This document shows, one piece after another, positions 28,983 to 37,990 of a stretch of DNA of 64,000 nt. The notes beneath the pieces are model-generated. The model made no database searches and was not told where the DNA came from. It saw only the letters and a list, made by a program, of their open reading frames with translations. Position numbers and translations under genes: made by a program. This stretch comes from Bradyrhizobium diazoefficiens (GTDB lineage Bacteria > Pseudomonadota > Alphaproteobacteria > Rhizobiales > Xanthobacteraceae), in assembly GCF_016616235.1 (NCBI RefSeq), contig NZ_CP067100.1:2229001-2293000 (forward strand). The letters are read 5' to 3'. Position 1 is the first letter of the stretch. Each line of letters starts with the position of its first letter.

Positions 28983-30917
28983 GTGCGACTGAAGTCAGCG
29001 GTACCGGCCGCAGCATTGCTGCTGGCCGCGGGAATGCCTGTTGCCGGCGCGCAGGCGCAGCAATCGGGGACGATCTACGGATTTGGCGACAGTCTGCTCG
29101 ACGTATCGCGCAATTGTCCGATCGCGTTTCCACAATCGGCGCCGTACGGCGCCTGCGGCAATGGCCGCGGCTCGCTGCAATGGCTGTCGATGCTGACCAG
29201 CTACAGTTTCAACAAGGCCAACGACTATGCCTACAACGGCGTCGGCAACGGCGTCTTTCCGGCCTTCAACGGTGGCCCGACGGTGGCCCAGCAGATCGTC
29301 GAATTCACCAGCGCTGGTCGAACTTTTCAAGCGAACGACGTGATCGTGGTCGGCGGCATGCCGAACAATTGGGCCGCAATGTTCCTCGGAATTCCTGATC
29401 CGAACGGAGCGCCGTACACGCCGCAGACCTTGTCTGCAGCAACGCTGTCCCAGCAATACAACAACTTTGCGCAGCTCATCAAAGCCGGTGGGCATAATTT
29501 CATTGCCGAGAACATGTTCAGTTCGGCGACCTACAACTGGTACAATCTCGGCGGATTCTATCCGTTTGGGCCGCCCTACAATCAGATTCCCGATCTGCCG
29601 GTGGCTCGTCAGTTCTTCGGCCTCGTCAACGATAATCTCGCGGCGACGCTCGCGCCGCTGGCGCGGCCCGGAGTCCGTATTCACGTCGTCGATCTCGCCG
29701 CGATCTACACCAAAGCCTACACCGATCCAGCGAGCCTCGGCTTCAAGACCGGCACCGCTTGCGTGTTCGATCCAGGTTGTCTCGCAGCCTCCAAGGACGT
29801 GCAGAACCAGCACTTCATGTTCGACCTGCATCCGACCGATGCCGGTTATGCCGTGATTGCGCGCTACGAGGCCAATCTTCTCGCGGCGCAAGACGGGCTG
29901 GCTGCGCAGGGCGACATCGGGCAGATCGCGGCACAGAACTTCTCGAACTCGATGTTCTCGCGGCTCGATGCCTATCGCGCCAGCGATCCGCGCGTGACGG
30001 GGATGGCGTCGCAGGCCTATGCCTCGATGGATCGGCCGGCCATGAGCACCAAGGCGCCGCCGACGCGCGTCGCTTCCGAATTGCCGCTCTCGGTCTATCT
30101 CGCGGCCGCCTATGGCAGCGGCAGCCGCGGCGATCGCTTCAGCGCCGATGGCAACGGTCTCGGCTTCGACTATACGCTCGCGGGCGGCACCTTCGGCGCC
30201 GACTACAAGGTCGATCCCAACATCCGCGTCGGCGGTGCGCTCAACTACACCAATCCCGTCGCCAATCTGAACTGCGGTGGCGGGCACCTCAACGTCGACA
30301 GCTATCAGATCGGCGGCTTTGCATCCTTCACCTACCCGCATCTGCTCACCGATGTGGTCGCGACCTACGGCCGTCATTCCTACCGGATCGACCGGCCGGG
30401 CGTCGTCGACACGATCCGCGGCAGCACCACCGGCGACACGTTCACGGCGGGGTTCAAGTCGGCCTATTTGTTCGACGTCGGCAGCTTGAGGGTCGGCCCG
30501 CTGGCCGGTCTCGTCTACGACTATACCAATGTGAATCCCTATACCGAGACCGGCGATCCGATCCTGACCCAGGCAGTCTCCCGCCAGACGCTGCAGGGGC
30601 TGACGGGCAGCGCCGGCGTGCAATTCCGCATGCCCGTCATGGTGGCGACGCGCGCGGTCAATTCCTTCCTCAACGTGACCGCCGAGCACGACTTCCTCGG
30701 TGGCGCCCGCACGCTGCTCTCGGCGGAAACGGTCGCGCTCGCGCTGCCGATCTACACCGTGGTGCCCGGCAATCCCGATCGCACCTATGGCAAGGCGGTG
30801 GGCGGCCTCAGCACGGCGCTCACGGGCAATGTCAACGCCATGCTGACCGCGGCCGGCACGTTTGGAAACAGCAATCCGCAATTCGCCGTCCAGGGCGCCG
30901 TCAGAATAGCGTTCTGA
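28983..30917 (+). CDS. GDSL esterase/lipase autotransporter
   Basis: Outer-membrane autotransporter esterase like Pseudomonas EstA, 644 residues. A signal peptide ends near AGAQAQQ. The GDSL passenger has block I GFGDSLLD and the catalytic DLHPTDAGY block with the Asp and His. The C-terminal third is a beta-barrel that starts near LPLSVYLAAAYGSGSRGD and ends in phenylalanine (VRIAF), as required for outer-membrane insertion. GTG at 28983 is chosen as start because GGGGAGG lies six bases upstream; the frame opens at 28911. It is probably the first gene of an operon with the binding protein and aldehyde dehydrogenase. Confidence 0.88.
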   Translation: MRLKSAVPAAALLLAAGMPVAGAQAQQSGTIYGFGDSLLDVSRNCPIAFPQSAPYGACGNGRGSLQWLSMLTSYSFNKANDYAYNGVGNGVFPAFNGGPTVAQQIVEFTSAGRTFQANDVIVVGGMPNNWAAMFLGIPDPNGAPYTPQTLSAATLSQQYNNFAQLIKAGGHNFIAENMFSSATYNWYNLGGFYPFGPPYNQIPDLPVARQFFGLVNDNLAATLAPLARPGVRIHVVDLAAIYTKAYTDPASLGFKTGTACVFDPGCLAASKDVQNQHFMFDLHPTDAGYAVIARYEANLLAAQDGLAAQGDIGQIAAQNFSNSMFSRLDAYRASDPRVTGMASQAYASMDRPAMSTKAPPTRVASELPLSVYLAAAYGSGSRGDRFSADGNGLGFDYTLAGGTFGADYKVDPNIRVGGALNYTNPVANLNCGGGHLNVDSYQIGGFASFTYPHLLTDVVATYGRHSYRIDRPGVVDTIRGSTTGDTFTAGFKSAYLFDVGSLRVGPLAGLVYDYTNVNPYTETGDPILTQAVSRQTLQGLTGSAGVQFRMPVMVATRAVNSFLNVTAEHDFLGGARTLLSAETVALALPIYTVVPGNPDRTYGKAVGGLSTALTGNVNAMLTAAGTFGNSNPQFAVQGAVRIAF

Positions 30918-30954
30918 CCGCCATGAGAACGAACAATCACATCAGGAGGGAAAC

Positions 30955-32160
30955 ATGACCGTGTCACTGCTTCGCGCTGCCTCGCTCGCCATGCTGTTCG
31001 CTGCCGCGCCCGTGGCCGTCTCCGCCGAGGACGCACCGTTCCGGATCGGCGTGATCGACGACATGTCGGGCGTCTATTCCGGCAATGGCGGACCCGGTAC
31101 GGTGCTCGCCACGAAAATGGCGGTCGAGGATTTCGGCGGCAAGGTGCTGGGGCGGCCGATCGAGGTCATTTCCGCCGATCACCAGAGCAAACCCGACATC
31201 GGCGCCGCGCTGGCGCGTCAGTACATCGAGCAGCAGGGCGTCAGCGCCATCATTCCAGGCGGCGCAAGCTCGGTCGGCCTCGCCGTGCAGGCGATGGCGC
31301 GATCGCTGAAGAAGACCACGCTGGTCAGTGGCGGCTATGCAGCCAATTTCAGCGGCGACGGCTGCTCGCCCTATGGCACGCAATGGGCGCCATCCACGAG
31401 CGAGCTCTCCAAGACCATCGCCAAGGGCATCGTCGAGGCCGGCGGCAAGAAATGGTTCTTCATCGTTGCCGACTATGTGTTCGGCAAGAATCTCGCGGCC
31501 GACGCCGGCGAGACCGTGAAGGCGTCGGGCGGCCAGGTCGTCGGACAAGTGCTGCATCCCCTGAACGTCACTGATCTGGCGTCGCAGCTGCTGGCGGCAC
31601 AGGGCTCCGGCGCCGACGTGATCGGGCTTGCCAATGCCGGGCCCGATCTCGTGCTTGCGATCAAGCAGGCCAGGGAGTTCGGCGTCAGCGCCAAGCTTGC
31701 GACCATGCTGGTGTTCGAGAACAACGTCACCGCGCTCGGGCTCTCCACCGCACAGGGCCTGCGGCTTGCCGCCTCATTCTACTGGGATCTGAACGATGAG
31801 ACGCGCGCCTGGTCGAAGCGCTTCATGGCCCGCAGCGGCAACGCGGTCCCGACCATGGGTCATGTGCTCGCCTATCTCGCCACCACCCACTACCTCAAGG
31901 CAGTCGCGGCCGTTGGCTCCGACGATGCCGCGCAGGTGCAGGCGAAAATGCTGCAGCTGCCGATCGAGGGCAATCTGATCCAGCATGCGCATATCCAGCC
32001 GAACGGCCGCGTCGTCTCCGACATGCACATCTTCGAGGTGAAGAGCCCGCAGGACTCGAAGAGCCCGGCGGATCTCTACAAGCTGGTCGCGACGCTGCCG
32101 GGAGACGGGTTGTTCGTGCCGGCCGAGAAGAGTGGGTGTCCGTACCTCGCCGTGAGGTAA
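30955..32160 (+). CDS. periplasmic substrate-binding protein, LivJ-like (branched-chain amino acid ABC type)
   Basis: Ligand-binding protein of 401 residues with a signal peptide ending AVAVSA-type (VAVSAED). The mature protein starts FRIGVIDDMSGVYSGNGGPG, the usual opening of LivJ/amide-binding type-1 proteins. In Rhizobiales these often bind aromatic acids, amides or short acids. A strong AGGAGGG site lies upstream and the gap to the autotransporter is 37 bp. No permease or ATPase is encoded here, so it would have to use a transporter from elsewhere. Substrate unknown. Confidence 0.87.
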   Translation: MTVSLLRAASLAMLFAAAPVAVSAEDAPFRIGVIDDMSGVYSGNGGPGTVLATKMAVEDFGGKVLGRPIEVISADHQSKPDIGAALARQYIEQQGVSAIIPGGASSVGLAVQAMARSLKKTTLVSGGYAANFSGDGCSPYGTQWAPSTSELSKTIAKGIVEAGGKKWFFIVADYVFGKNLAADAGETVKASGGQVVGQVLHPLNVTDLASQLLAAQGSGADVIGLANAGPDLVLAIKQAREFGVSAKLATMLVFENNVTALGLSTAQGLRLAASFYWDLNDETRAWSKRFMARSGNAVPTMGHVLAYLATTHYLKAVAAVGSDDAAQVQAKMLQLPIEGNLIQHAHIQPNGRVVSDMHIFEVKSPQDSKSPADLYKLVATLPGDGLFVPAEKSGCPYLAVR

Positions 32161-32189
32161 CGGGCGCCGTTTGCAATTGAGGTGTTGTC

Positions 32190-33737
32190 ATGACTGCGGA
32201 AGGATCGATGCACACGATGTCGCCTGATGGCACGGCGCAGGCAAATGCCCCGGATCAGCTCCAGGCCTTCCGGATGTACATCGACGGCGAATGGTGCGAG
32301 TCGGCCTCCGGGCGCTGGCTGGAGACCAAGAATCCCTATACGGGCAAAGCTTGGGCCGTCATTCCCAGGGGCAATGCTGACGATGTCGACAGGGCGGTGC
32401 AGGCGGCCAACCGCGCCTTTGTCGGCGGTCCCTGGGCGACCATGCATCCGAGCGACCGCGGTTTGCTGCTGCACCGGGTTGGCGACCTGATCGCGGCGAA
32501 TGCGGAGCGGCTGGCCGAGCTGGAGGTGCGCGACAACGGCAAGCTCAAGGTCGAGATGCTCGGCCAGATGAAATATCTGCCGCGCTGGTTTCAGTACTAT
32601 GGCGGGCTTGCCGACAAGATCGAAGGCCGCATGCCGCCGACCGACAAGAAGGGCATGCTGCACTACGTGTCCTACGAGCCGATCGGCGTCGTCGGCGCAA
32701 TCACGCCATGGAATTCGCCGCTGCTCCTGACGGTGTGGAAGATCGCGCCGGCGCTCGCCGCCGGCAATACGCTCGTGATCAAGCCGTCCGAATTTGCATC
32801 CACGTCCCTCCTGGCGCTGGTCGAGCTGTTCGAACAGGCCGGCTTTCCCAAGGGCGTCATCAATGTCGTCACCGGTCTCGGCGCCGAGACCGGCGAGCCG
32901 CTGGTCGAGCATCCCTTCGTCGACCGGATCGCCTTCACCGGCGGCAATCTCGCCGGCCGGAAGATCTACGAGGCGGCGGCGCGGCAGTTCAAGCGGGTCT
33001 CGCTCGAGCTCGGCGGCAAGTCGCCGAACATCGTGTTCGGCGATGCCGGCATCGAGGACGCCGTCAAGGGCGTCATCTCCGGCATCTTCGCCGCAAGCGG
33101 CCAGACTTGCATGGCGGGCTCGCGGCTGCTGTTGCATTCGTCGATTCACGACACGTTCCTGGCGCGCCTCGTCGAAGTGACGAGGGCGGCCCGCCTTGGC
33201 GATCCCAACAGCCCCGAGACGGATGTCGGGCCGGTCGCAACCGAGCAGCAGCTCCAGAAGGTCCTGGACTACATCACGCTTGCCAAGGCGGAGGGGGCTC
33301 GCTGCATCCTCGGCGGTCGTCGCGCTTCCGGGGGCGATTGCGGCGACGGCTGGTTCGTCGAACCGACGATCTTCGCCGATGTCACCAACGGCATGCGGAT
33401 CGCGCGCGAAGAGGTGTTCGGCCCGATCCTGAGCGTCATCAAATTCGATACCGATGACGAGGCCATCGCACTCGCCAACGACACGCCGTTCGGTCTCGCC
33501 GCGGGACTCTGGACCACCGATCTCGCGCGCGCGATGACGCTGCCGAAGCGGCTGCGCGCGGGCACGGTATGGGTCAATGCGTACCGGGTCGTGAGCTATC
33601 TGTCGCCGTTCGGCGGCTTCAAGGAATCCGGCATCGGACGGGAGAACGGCATTGAGGCGATTTACGAATATCTGGAAGCGAAGAGCGTCTTCATCAATCC
33701 CAAACCGTCGATCTCCAATCCATTCACCTTGCAATGA
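32190..33737 (+). CDS. NAD(P)-dependent aldehyde dehydrogenase
   Basis: Cytoplasmic ALDH superfamily enzyme of 515 residues that oxidises an aldehyde to an acid. The catalytic cysteine is in ASGQTCMAGSR (about C306) and the general base glutamate in LELGGKSPN (about E272). The coenzyme block GVVGAITPWNSPLLL and the C-terminal NPFGG-like SYLSPFGGFKESGIGREN are present. It follows the binding-protein gene after 29 bp with GAGGTG before the ATG. Together with the esterase and the binding protein it suggests uptake and oxidation of an alcohol or aldehyde moiety released from an ester; that is inference. Confidence 0.92.
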   Translation: MTAEGSMHTMSPDGTAQANAPDQLQAFRMYIDGEWCESASGRWLETKNPYTGKAWAVIPRGNADDVDRAVQAANRAFVGGPWATMHPSDRGLLLHRVGDLIAANAERLAELEVRDNGKLKVEMLGQMKYLPRWFQYYGGLADKIEGRMPPTDKKGMLHYVSYEPIGVVGAITPWNSPLLLTVWKIAPALAAGNTLVIKPSEFASTSLLALVELFEQAGFPKGVINVVTGLGAETGEPLVEHPFVDRIAFTGGNLAGRKIYEAAARQFKRVSLELGGKSPNIVFGDAGIEDAVKGVISGIFAASGQTCMAGSRLLLHSSIHDTFLARLVEVTRAARLGDPNSPETDVGPVATEQQLQKVLDYITLAKAEGARCILGGRRASGGDCGDGWFVEPTIFADVTNGMRIAREEVFGPILSVIKFDTDDEAIALANDTPFGLAAGLWTTDLARAMTLPKRLRAGTVWVNAYRVVSYLSPFGGFKESGIGRENGIEAIYEYLEAKSVFINPKPSISNPFTLQ

Positions 33738-33746
33738 CGCCGCTGG

Positions 33747-34436
33747 CTAGGAGCGGCGCCGACGAATGACCAGATAGTAGGCGCAGGGCGTCCTGCCCGC
33801 ATTGATGAAGCGATAGGAATCGCGGACGTCGAAATAGAAGGAGTCGCCGGTCTCGAGCACGTAGTTGGCTTCGCCGGTCTGCACCGTCAGCTGCCCCTCA
33901 TGCACCACGAGATATTTCTCGGTTGGCACCTTGTAGGGCGGCAACTCGCCGGAGGATTCTCCCGGCGGAATCCGGTGGAGCAGAAACTCCAAATCGTTGT
34001 CCAGATGCGTCGGCGACAGATTGTGTCGCTCGAACCCGGTCTCGGCATCCCGGAACGCGAGGCGGTTCGCCTTGCGAATGACGGACACCTGAGCAGGATC
34101 CGGCTCTGCGCCCATCAAGGCCGACATCGAGACGTTGAGCCCTTTGGCAATCCGCACGATGATCGCGAGCGTCGGGCTCTTCTCGCCGCGCTCGACCTTG
34201 GACAGCATGGCGCGGCTGACGCCGGACTGGCTGGCAAACTCCTCGAGCGTCAGGCCGGCTTGCGTCCGCAGCCGTTTCACCCGGCTGCCAACCTCAATGA
34301 CCAGCGCGTCGTCACTTGCGCGGCTGGGCCGCGTCTGTCGCTTGCCTTTCGTTCCCGTCTTGCCTGGGGCGGCGACTTCGTTCGCAGACGGGTCGGAGGC
34401 GCGCTTTGGTCGATGCGTTGGCGATCTGTCATGCAT
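33747..34436 (-). CDS. XRE-family transcriptional regulator with C-terminal cupin
   Basis: A 229-residue repressor-type protein. A basic N-terminal tail is followed by a helix-turn-helix (VKRLRTQAGLTLEEFASQSG, then VSRAMLSKVERGEKSPTL) at about residues 52-85, and a cupin sensor domain near the end (GDSFYFDVRDSYRFINAG). HTH-cupin proteins usually sense a small metabolite and control nearby catabolic genes. It is convergent with the aldehyde dehydrogenase gene, with only nine bases between the stops, so a role in controlling the 28983-33737 operon is plausible but unproven. Confidence 0.9.
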   Translation of the reverse strand: MHDRSPTHRPKRASDPSANEVAAPGKTGTKGKRQTRPSRASDDALVIEVGSRVKRLRTQAGLTLEEFASQSGVSRAMLSKVERGEKSPTLAIIVRIAKGLNVSMSALMGAEPDPAQVSVIRKANRLAFRDAETGFERHNLSPTHLDNDLEFLLHRIPPGESSGELPPYKVPTEKYLVVHEGQLTVQTGEANYVLETGDSFYFDVRDSYRFINAGRTPCAYYLVIRRRRS

Positions 34437-34654
34437 TCAGAAAATTTGCGGCTCGAGACATTGTGGGGCCATAGTCTCAGAACTTCGCGCAGGTCTCAAG
34501 GTCGGTAGTGCCCCGGCTTGGGTGGAAACCACCGCTCAGCGAGGCTGAGCAGCGCAGCTTGCTGGATTTGTTGAACCGGATTCTGCCGTTCTAGACTGCG
34601 GTACCGCTACGTCGGGCTCGCTGCGGCGATCGCAGCAGAGGCAACCCGTGTCCG

Positions 34655-35263
34655 CTATGCCCTGTCATCGACGGATCCGGCTTCTTCCGCCCCCGGAGCC
34701 TCCGGCTTCAGGTAAACGATCAGGCAGCAGCAGCACATCACGAGCCCCGCGACCGGGAAGCGCAAGGCGACCACGGCCGCGAACGCGAAGACGACAAGCG
34801 TCAGAATCGCGCGGATGCGCATGATCCTGCGCTCCCGTGGCGGGACCTCGCTGACAGGCGCGCGTCCGACCAGATCCCAGATCAGCGCGACATAGGTCGC
34901 GTTCACCAGGAAGAACACCGCGGCGTAGAACGCAACCGGCTGCGGTGCGAGCTCGCTCACCGCCATCCAGGCGGTGGAAAGCGGCAGCAGCGACACCGAG
35001 AACAGATGCGCGAAATTGAACCACATCAGCCGCGGCGTCGCTTCGCTGGCATAGCGCATCAGGTGGTGATGGTTGGCCCAGACGATCGCGATGAAGACGT
35101 AGCTCACCGCATAGGAGAGCCAGGTCGGCCACAGCGCCAGCAATGCCGTGATGGTCGGGATTTCGGGCGGCCGAAGCTCCAGCACCAGCACCGTGATCAG
35201 GACGGCGAATACGCCGTCGGAGAATGCGCTGAGCCGTTCCGGAGTCCGTCTCGCATGGGCCAT
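34655..35263 (-). CDS. TMEM175-like potassium channel protein (DUF1211)
   Basis: Inner-membrane protein of 202 residues with about six helices. The diagnostic motif of bacterial TMEM175 channels, RLSAFSDGVFAVLITVLVLEL, is at residues 10-30. HHHLMRY follows the second helix, also typical. In bacteria these proteins are thought to be K+-selective leak channels. The last helix is Cys-rich (VMCCCCLIVYL). It lies behind the hydrolase gene on the same strand with a 13-base gap, so the two may be cotranscribed. Confidence 0.85.
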   Translation of the reverse strand: MAHARRTPERLSAFSDGVFAVLITVLVLELRPPEIPTITALLALWPTWLSYAVSYVFIAIVWANHHHLMRYASEATPRLMWFNFAHLFSVSLLPLSTAWMAVSELAPQPVAFYAAVFFLVNATYVALIWDLVGRAPVSEVPPRERRIMRIRAILTLVVFAFAAVVALRFPVAGLVMCCCCLIVYLKPEAPGAEEAGSVDDRA

Positions 35264-35276
35264 GGCCGCCGCTCCA

Positions 35277-36161
35277 TCACACCGATTTCACCTCGAGCTT
35301 GCCGAGGAAATCGCGGATGCTGTCCGCGATCTCCCGCGCATGCGTCTCCAGCGCGAAATGGCCGGTGTCGAAAAACTGGACCACCGCGTTGGGATTGTCG
35401 CGCTTGAACGCTTCGGCGCCGGGCGGGATGAAGAATGGATCGTTCCTGCCCCAGACCGCCAGGAACGGCGGCTTGTGGTTACGGAAATAGCTCTGGAATG
35501 CCGGATACAGCGCGACATTGCTCTTGTAGTCGCCGAACAGGTCGAGCTGCACCTCATCGGAACCTGGGCGTGCGAGATAAAAGTTGTCGAGGTTCTGGCC
35601 GTCCGGCGACACCAGGACCGGATCGGGGACACCATGGGTGTATTGCCAGCGCGTGGCCTCCGGCGTGAGGAAGCCGCGCAGCGCCTCGCGGTTGGCGGGC
35701 GAGGGGTCCTGCCAATAGGCCTTGATCGGAGTCCAGCCATCGCTGAGGCCGTCCTCATAGGCGTTGCCGTTCTGCGAGATGAGTGCGGTGATCCGCTCGG
35801 GATGACGCAGCGCCAGCCGGAAGCCGGTCGGCGCGCCGTAGTCGAAGACGTAGACGGCGAAGCGGTCGAAGCCGATCACTTCGGTGAAGCGATCGATCAC
35901 CTGCGCGATATTGTCGAAGGTGTAGCGAAAGGTGTGGCGCGCCGGCATATCGGACTGGCCGAAGCCCGGAAGATCGGGCGCGATGATGTGGAATTTCTCC
36001 GCGAGCAGCGGGATCAGATCGCGGAACATATGGCTTGCGCTCGGGAAGCCGTGCAGCAACAGGAGCTTTGGTGCGCTCTTGGGGCCCGCCTCACGATAGA
36101 ACACCTTGAAGCCGTCGACGTCGGCGGTGCGATAGGTGATCGAGGACATGGCTGTCTCCAT
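35277..36161 (-). CDS. alpha/beta hydrolase with Asp nucleophile (epoxide hydrolase/dehalogenase-like)
   Basis: A 294-residue cytoplasmic hydrolase. The oxyanion motif is LLLHGFPSASHMFRDL. The elbow reads VYVFDYGAPTGFRLAL, with aspartate where lipases have serine, as in epoxide hydrolases and haloalkane dehalogenases. The catalytic histidine is in DTGHFALETHA near the C-terminus. It is divergent from the CGNR regulator at 36292, and two 31-bp inverted repeats lie between them, suggesting direct control. Exact substrate unknown. Confidence 0.85.
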   Translation of the reverse strand: METAMSSITYRTADVDGFKVFYREAGPKSAPKLLLLHGFPSASHMFRDLIPLLAEKFHIIAPDLPGFGQSDMPARHTFRYTFDNIAQVIDRFTEVIGFDRFAVYVFDYGAPTGFRLALRHPERITALISQNGNAYEDGLSDGWTPIKAYWQDPSPANREALRGFLTPEATRWQYTHGVPDPVLVSPDGQNLDNFYLARPGSDEVQLDLFGDYKSNVALYPAFQSYFRNHKPPFLAVWGRNDPFFIPPGAEAFKRDNPNAVVQFFDTGHFALETHAREIADSIRDFLGKLEVKSV

Positions 36162-36170
36162 TGTTTTATG

Positions 36171-36243
36171 GTAACCGTCTATATGGCTAGATACAGGTTA
36201 CGTACCTCCTCCGTAACTTGTCAACTCGCATTTTAGTGGTTAC
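36171..36243. promoter_or_regulatory. two GTAAC-N21-GTTAC operators in the divergent hydrolase/CGNR gap
   Basis: Two inverted repeats of identical architecture: GTAAC at 36171-36175 with GTTAC at 36197-36201, and GTAAC at 36213-36217 with GTTAC at 36239-36243. Each spans 31 bp. Their starts are 42 bp apart, about four helical turns. They fill the 130-bp gap between the hydrolase and regulator genes, as expected of an autoregulated divergent promoter. Confidence 0.7.
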
Positions 36244-36291
36244 TAAGGTCGTGCCTGATCCAGACTGCCGAAGACCCTTCAGAGACCGCGC

Positions 36292-36912
36292 ATGGACCGC
36301 CCGCCCGCTATGTTCATCGCCGACGCACTCGGCCTCGATTTTCTCAACTCTGTCGCGACGCCAGTCGATACGCCCATCGATTGGCTCGACGATGGCGATG
36401 GCCTGCTCGACTGGCTAGCGCAGGCCAAGCTGGTGCCCATCGCGGAGCTGGACGCGCTGAAGGCGCGCGCAAAGCCGGGCGAGCTCGATAAGGTCGCAGG
36501 TGAGGCGCGCGCGTTGCGCGAATGGTTCAGGGGATTTGTTCGCGAGCATGCGGGCCGGCCGCTTGGCCCGACCGCGCTGCAGGAACTCGGTCCGCTGAAC
36601 AACCTCCTGGAGCAGGACGAATTGTTCAGCCGGATCGAGCCGCGATACGACAATGGCCATCATGGCCTCGCGCTGCGGATGACGCGGCGCTGGCAATCAT
36701 CCCAATCCTTGCTGCTGCCCATCGGCGAGGCGATGGCGAAGTTCGTCTGCGAGGAAGACTTTTCCGACGTGAAGGCGTGCGAGGGTCATCACTGCACGAT
36801 GCTGTTCGCCGACCACACCCGCAGGCGCGCGCGGCGATGGTGCACGATGGCGATTTGCGGCAACCGGGCCAAGCAGGCGGCGCACCGCAGCCGGCTCAAG
36901 AACAGGCCGTGA
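36292..36912 (+). CDS. CGNR zinc-finger (ABATE-domain) transcriptional regulator
   Basis: A 206-residue putative regulator. The N-terminal ABATE-type ligand domain begins FIADALGLDFLNSVATPVD. The C-terminal zinc finger contains CEGHHCTMLFADHTRRRARRW followed by the defining CGNRAKQAAHRSR. Cysteines in CEGHHC and CTMAIC are the likely zinc ligands. It starts 130 bp from the divergent hydrolase gene. Proteins of this family usually sit next to the gene they control, so it probably regulates the hydrolase through the repeats at 36171-36243. Confidence 0.88.
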   Translation: MDRPPAMFIADALGLDFLNSVATPVDTPIDWLDDGDGLLDWLAQAKLVPIAELDALKARAKPGELDKVAGEARALREWFRGFVREHAGRPLGPTALQELGPLNNLLEQDELFSRIEPRYDNGHHGLALRMTRRWQSSQSLLLPIGEAMAKFVCEEDFSDVKACEGHHCTMLFADHTRRRARRWCTMAICGNRAKQAAHRSRLKNRP

Positions 36913-37040
36913 CAGCGACCAGCAGGGCTGGCAAATGCTGTGGGCCAGTCACCGCCCAATTCCGTGCCCCAAAATCCACCCAATCGGCGGTCACTAAGCC
37001 CCGTGGAGGCTTGTAATACCGTGGTGGGACTACTGACCTG

Positions 37041-37985
37041 ATGATCGATTTGAGGCGAGTTGTCGTGCTGGCAGCGTTTGCGCTGCTCGCCTTGAATCCG
37101 GTGATGGCCGCGGCATCTCCGGCCAAGTCGAAGCCGGCAGCGACCCCCGCCGTGCCCGTCGCACCGCCGCCCCCGCCGTTCGAGCCGCTAGCGCCGCCGA
37201 AAATCTACCTGTTCCGCGGCGCCATGGGTCCGATCTTCTCGACCGGCATGGACCGGCTGGGCGAGAAGCTGACCAAGGCCGGTTTCTCCGCCGATGTTTA
37301 TGAATTCACCATCTGCCGGTTCATCGGTAACCGCGCCATCGCCAGCTACAAGGAAGAGCCGGCGCCGATCGTGCTGATCGGCCATTCCATGGGCGGGCTG
37401 TGCTCGATCGTCATCTCCGAGATGGCGGCCAAGGAGAACATCCCAATCAGCCTCGTGATCGCCATCGACCCTGCGCATGCGACCGGCGACGTGCCGCTCA
37501 ATGTCGAGCGCTTCATCAACATCTTCCTCTCCGACAGCGTGCTCGGCGGCGGCGATGTCGTGGCCGTGCCCGGCTATCGCGGCCATTATGCGAGCTACGA
37601 TCTGAAGGAAAACAGCCGCGTCTCGCACATCAACATCGAGAAGTCGGACGACATCCATCGCCAGATCGTCGAGATGGTGACGCAGCTGCCGCGCATTCCG
37701 CCGCAGACCCAGGCCGATGCCGTGCCGCTGCGCTATCTCGTGCCCGGCGATACGCTGGTCGAATTATGGGATAGCGGCGTGCGGGTGCCGGTGCGCCGCG
37801 GCGACACCATGGAGAGCATCGCCGCGGCCAATCGCGTGCCGCTGTGGACGCTCGCGCAGAGCAACTCGCTCGCAGAGGACGCGCCGCTCACCCCCGGCCA
37901 GACCATCATCGTTCCGCGCCATCTGACGCCGCCTCCGCCGGCCGCGGCAATGGCGACGCCGCCTCCGCCGGCTGGGCGGAAATAG
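37041..37985 (+). CDS. secreted GHSMG hydrolase-like protein with C-terminal LysM domain
   Basis: A 314-residue exported protein. A signal peptide (LAAFALLALNPVMAAAS) and a Pro/Ala-rich linker lead into a domain with IYLFRGAMGPIFSTGMD and a nucleophile-elbow-like VLIGHSMGGLCSIVI. FINIFLSDSVLGGG and SHINIEKSDDIHRQI follow, all shared with the 27457 protein. The C-terminus has a LysM module (VRRGDTMESIAAANRV ... LTPGQTIIVP), which binds peptidoglycan, and a Pro-rich end. So it is a wall-bound version of its paralogue. Catalytic activity is inferred, not shown; the neighbouring tartrate genes seem unrelated. Confidence 0.75.
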   Translation: MIDLRRVVVLAAFALLALNPVMAAASPAKSKPAATPAVPVAPPPPPFEPLAPPKIYLFRGAMGPIFSTGMDRLGEKLTKAGFSADVYEFTICRFIGNRAIASYKEEPAPIVLIGHSMGGLCSIVISEMAAKENIPISLVIAIDPAHATGDVPLNVERFINIFLSDSVLGGGDVVAVPGYRGHYASYDLKENSRVSHINIEKSDDIHRQIVEMVTQLPRIPPQTQADAVPLRYLVPGDTLVELWDSGVRVPVRRGDTMESIAAANRVPLWTLAQSNSLAEDAPLTPGQTIIVPRHLTPPPPAAAMATPPPPAGRK

Positions 37986-37990
37986 GGCGT

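Noticed and set aside
34437..34654. Possible small gene in the XRE-TMEM175 gap
   Set aside because: No frame with a ribosome site and a sensible protein; left as promoter region.
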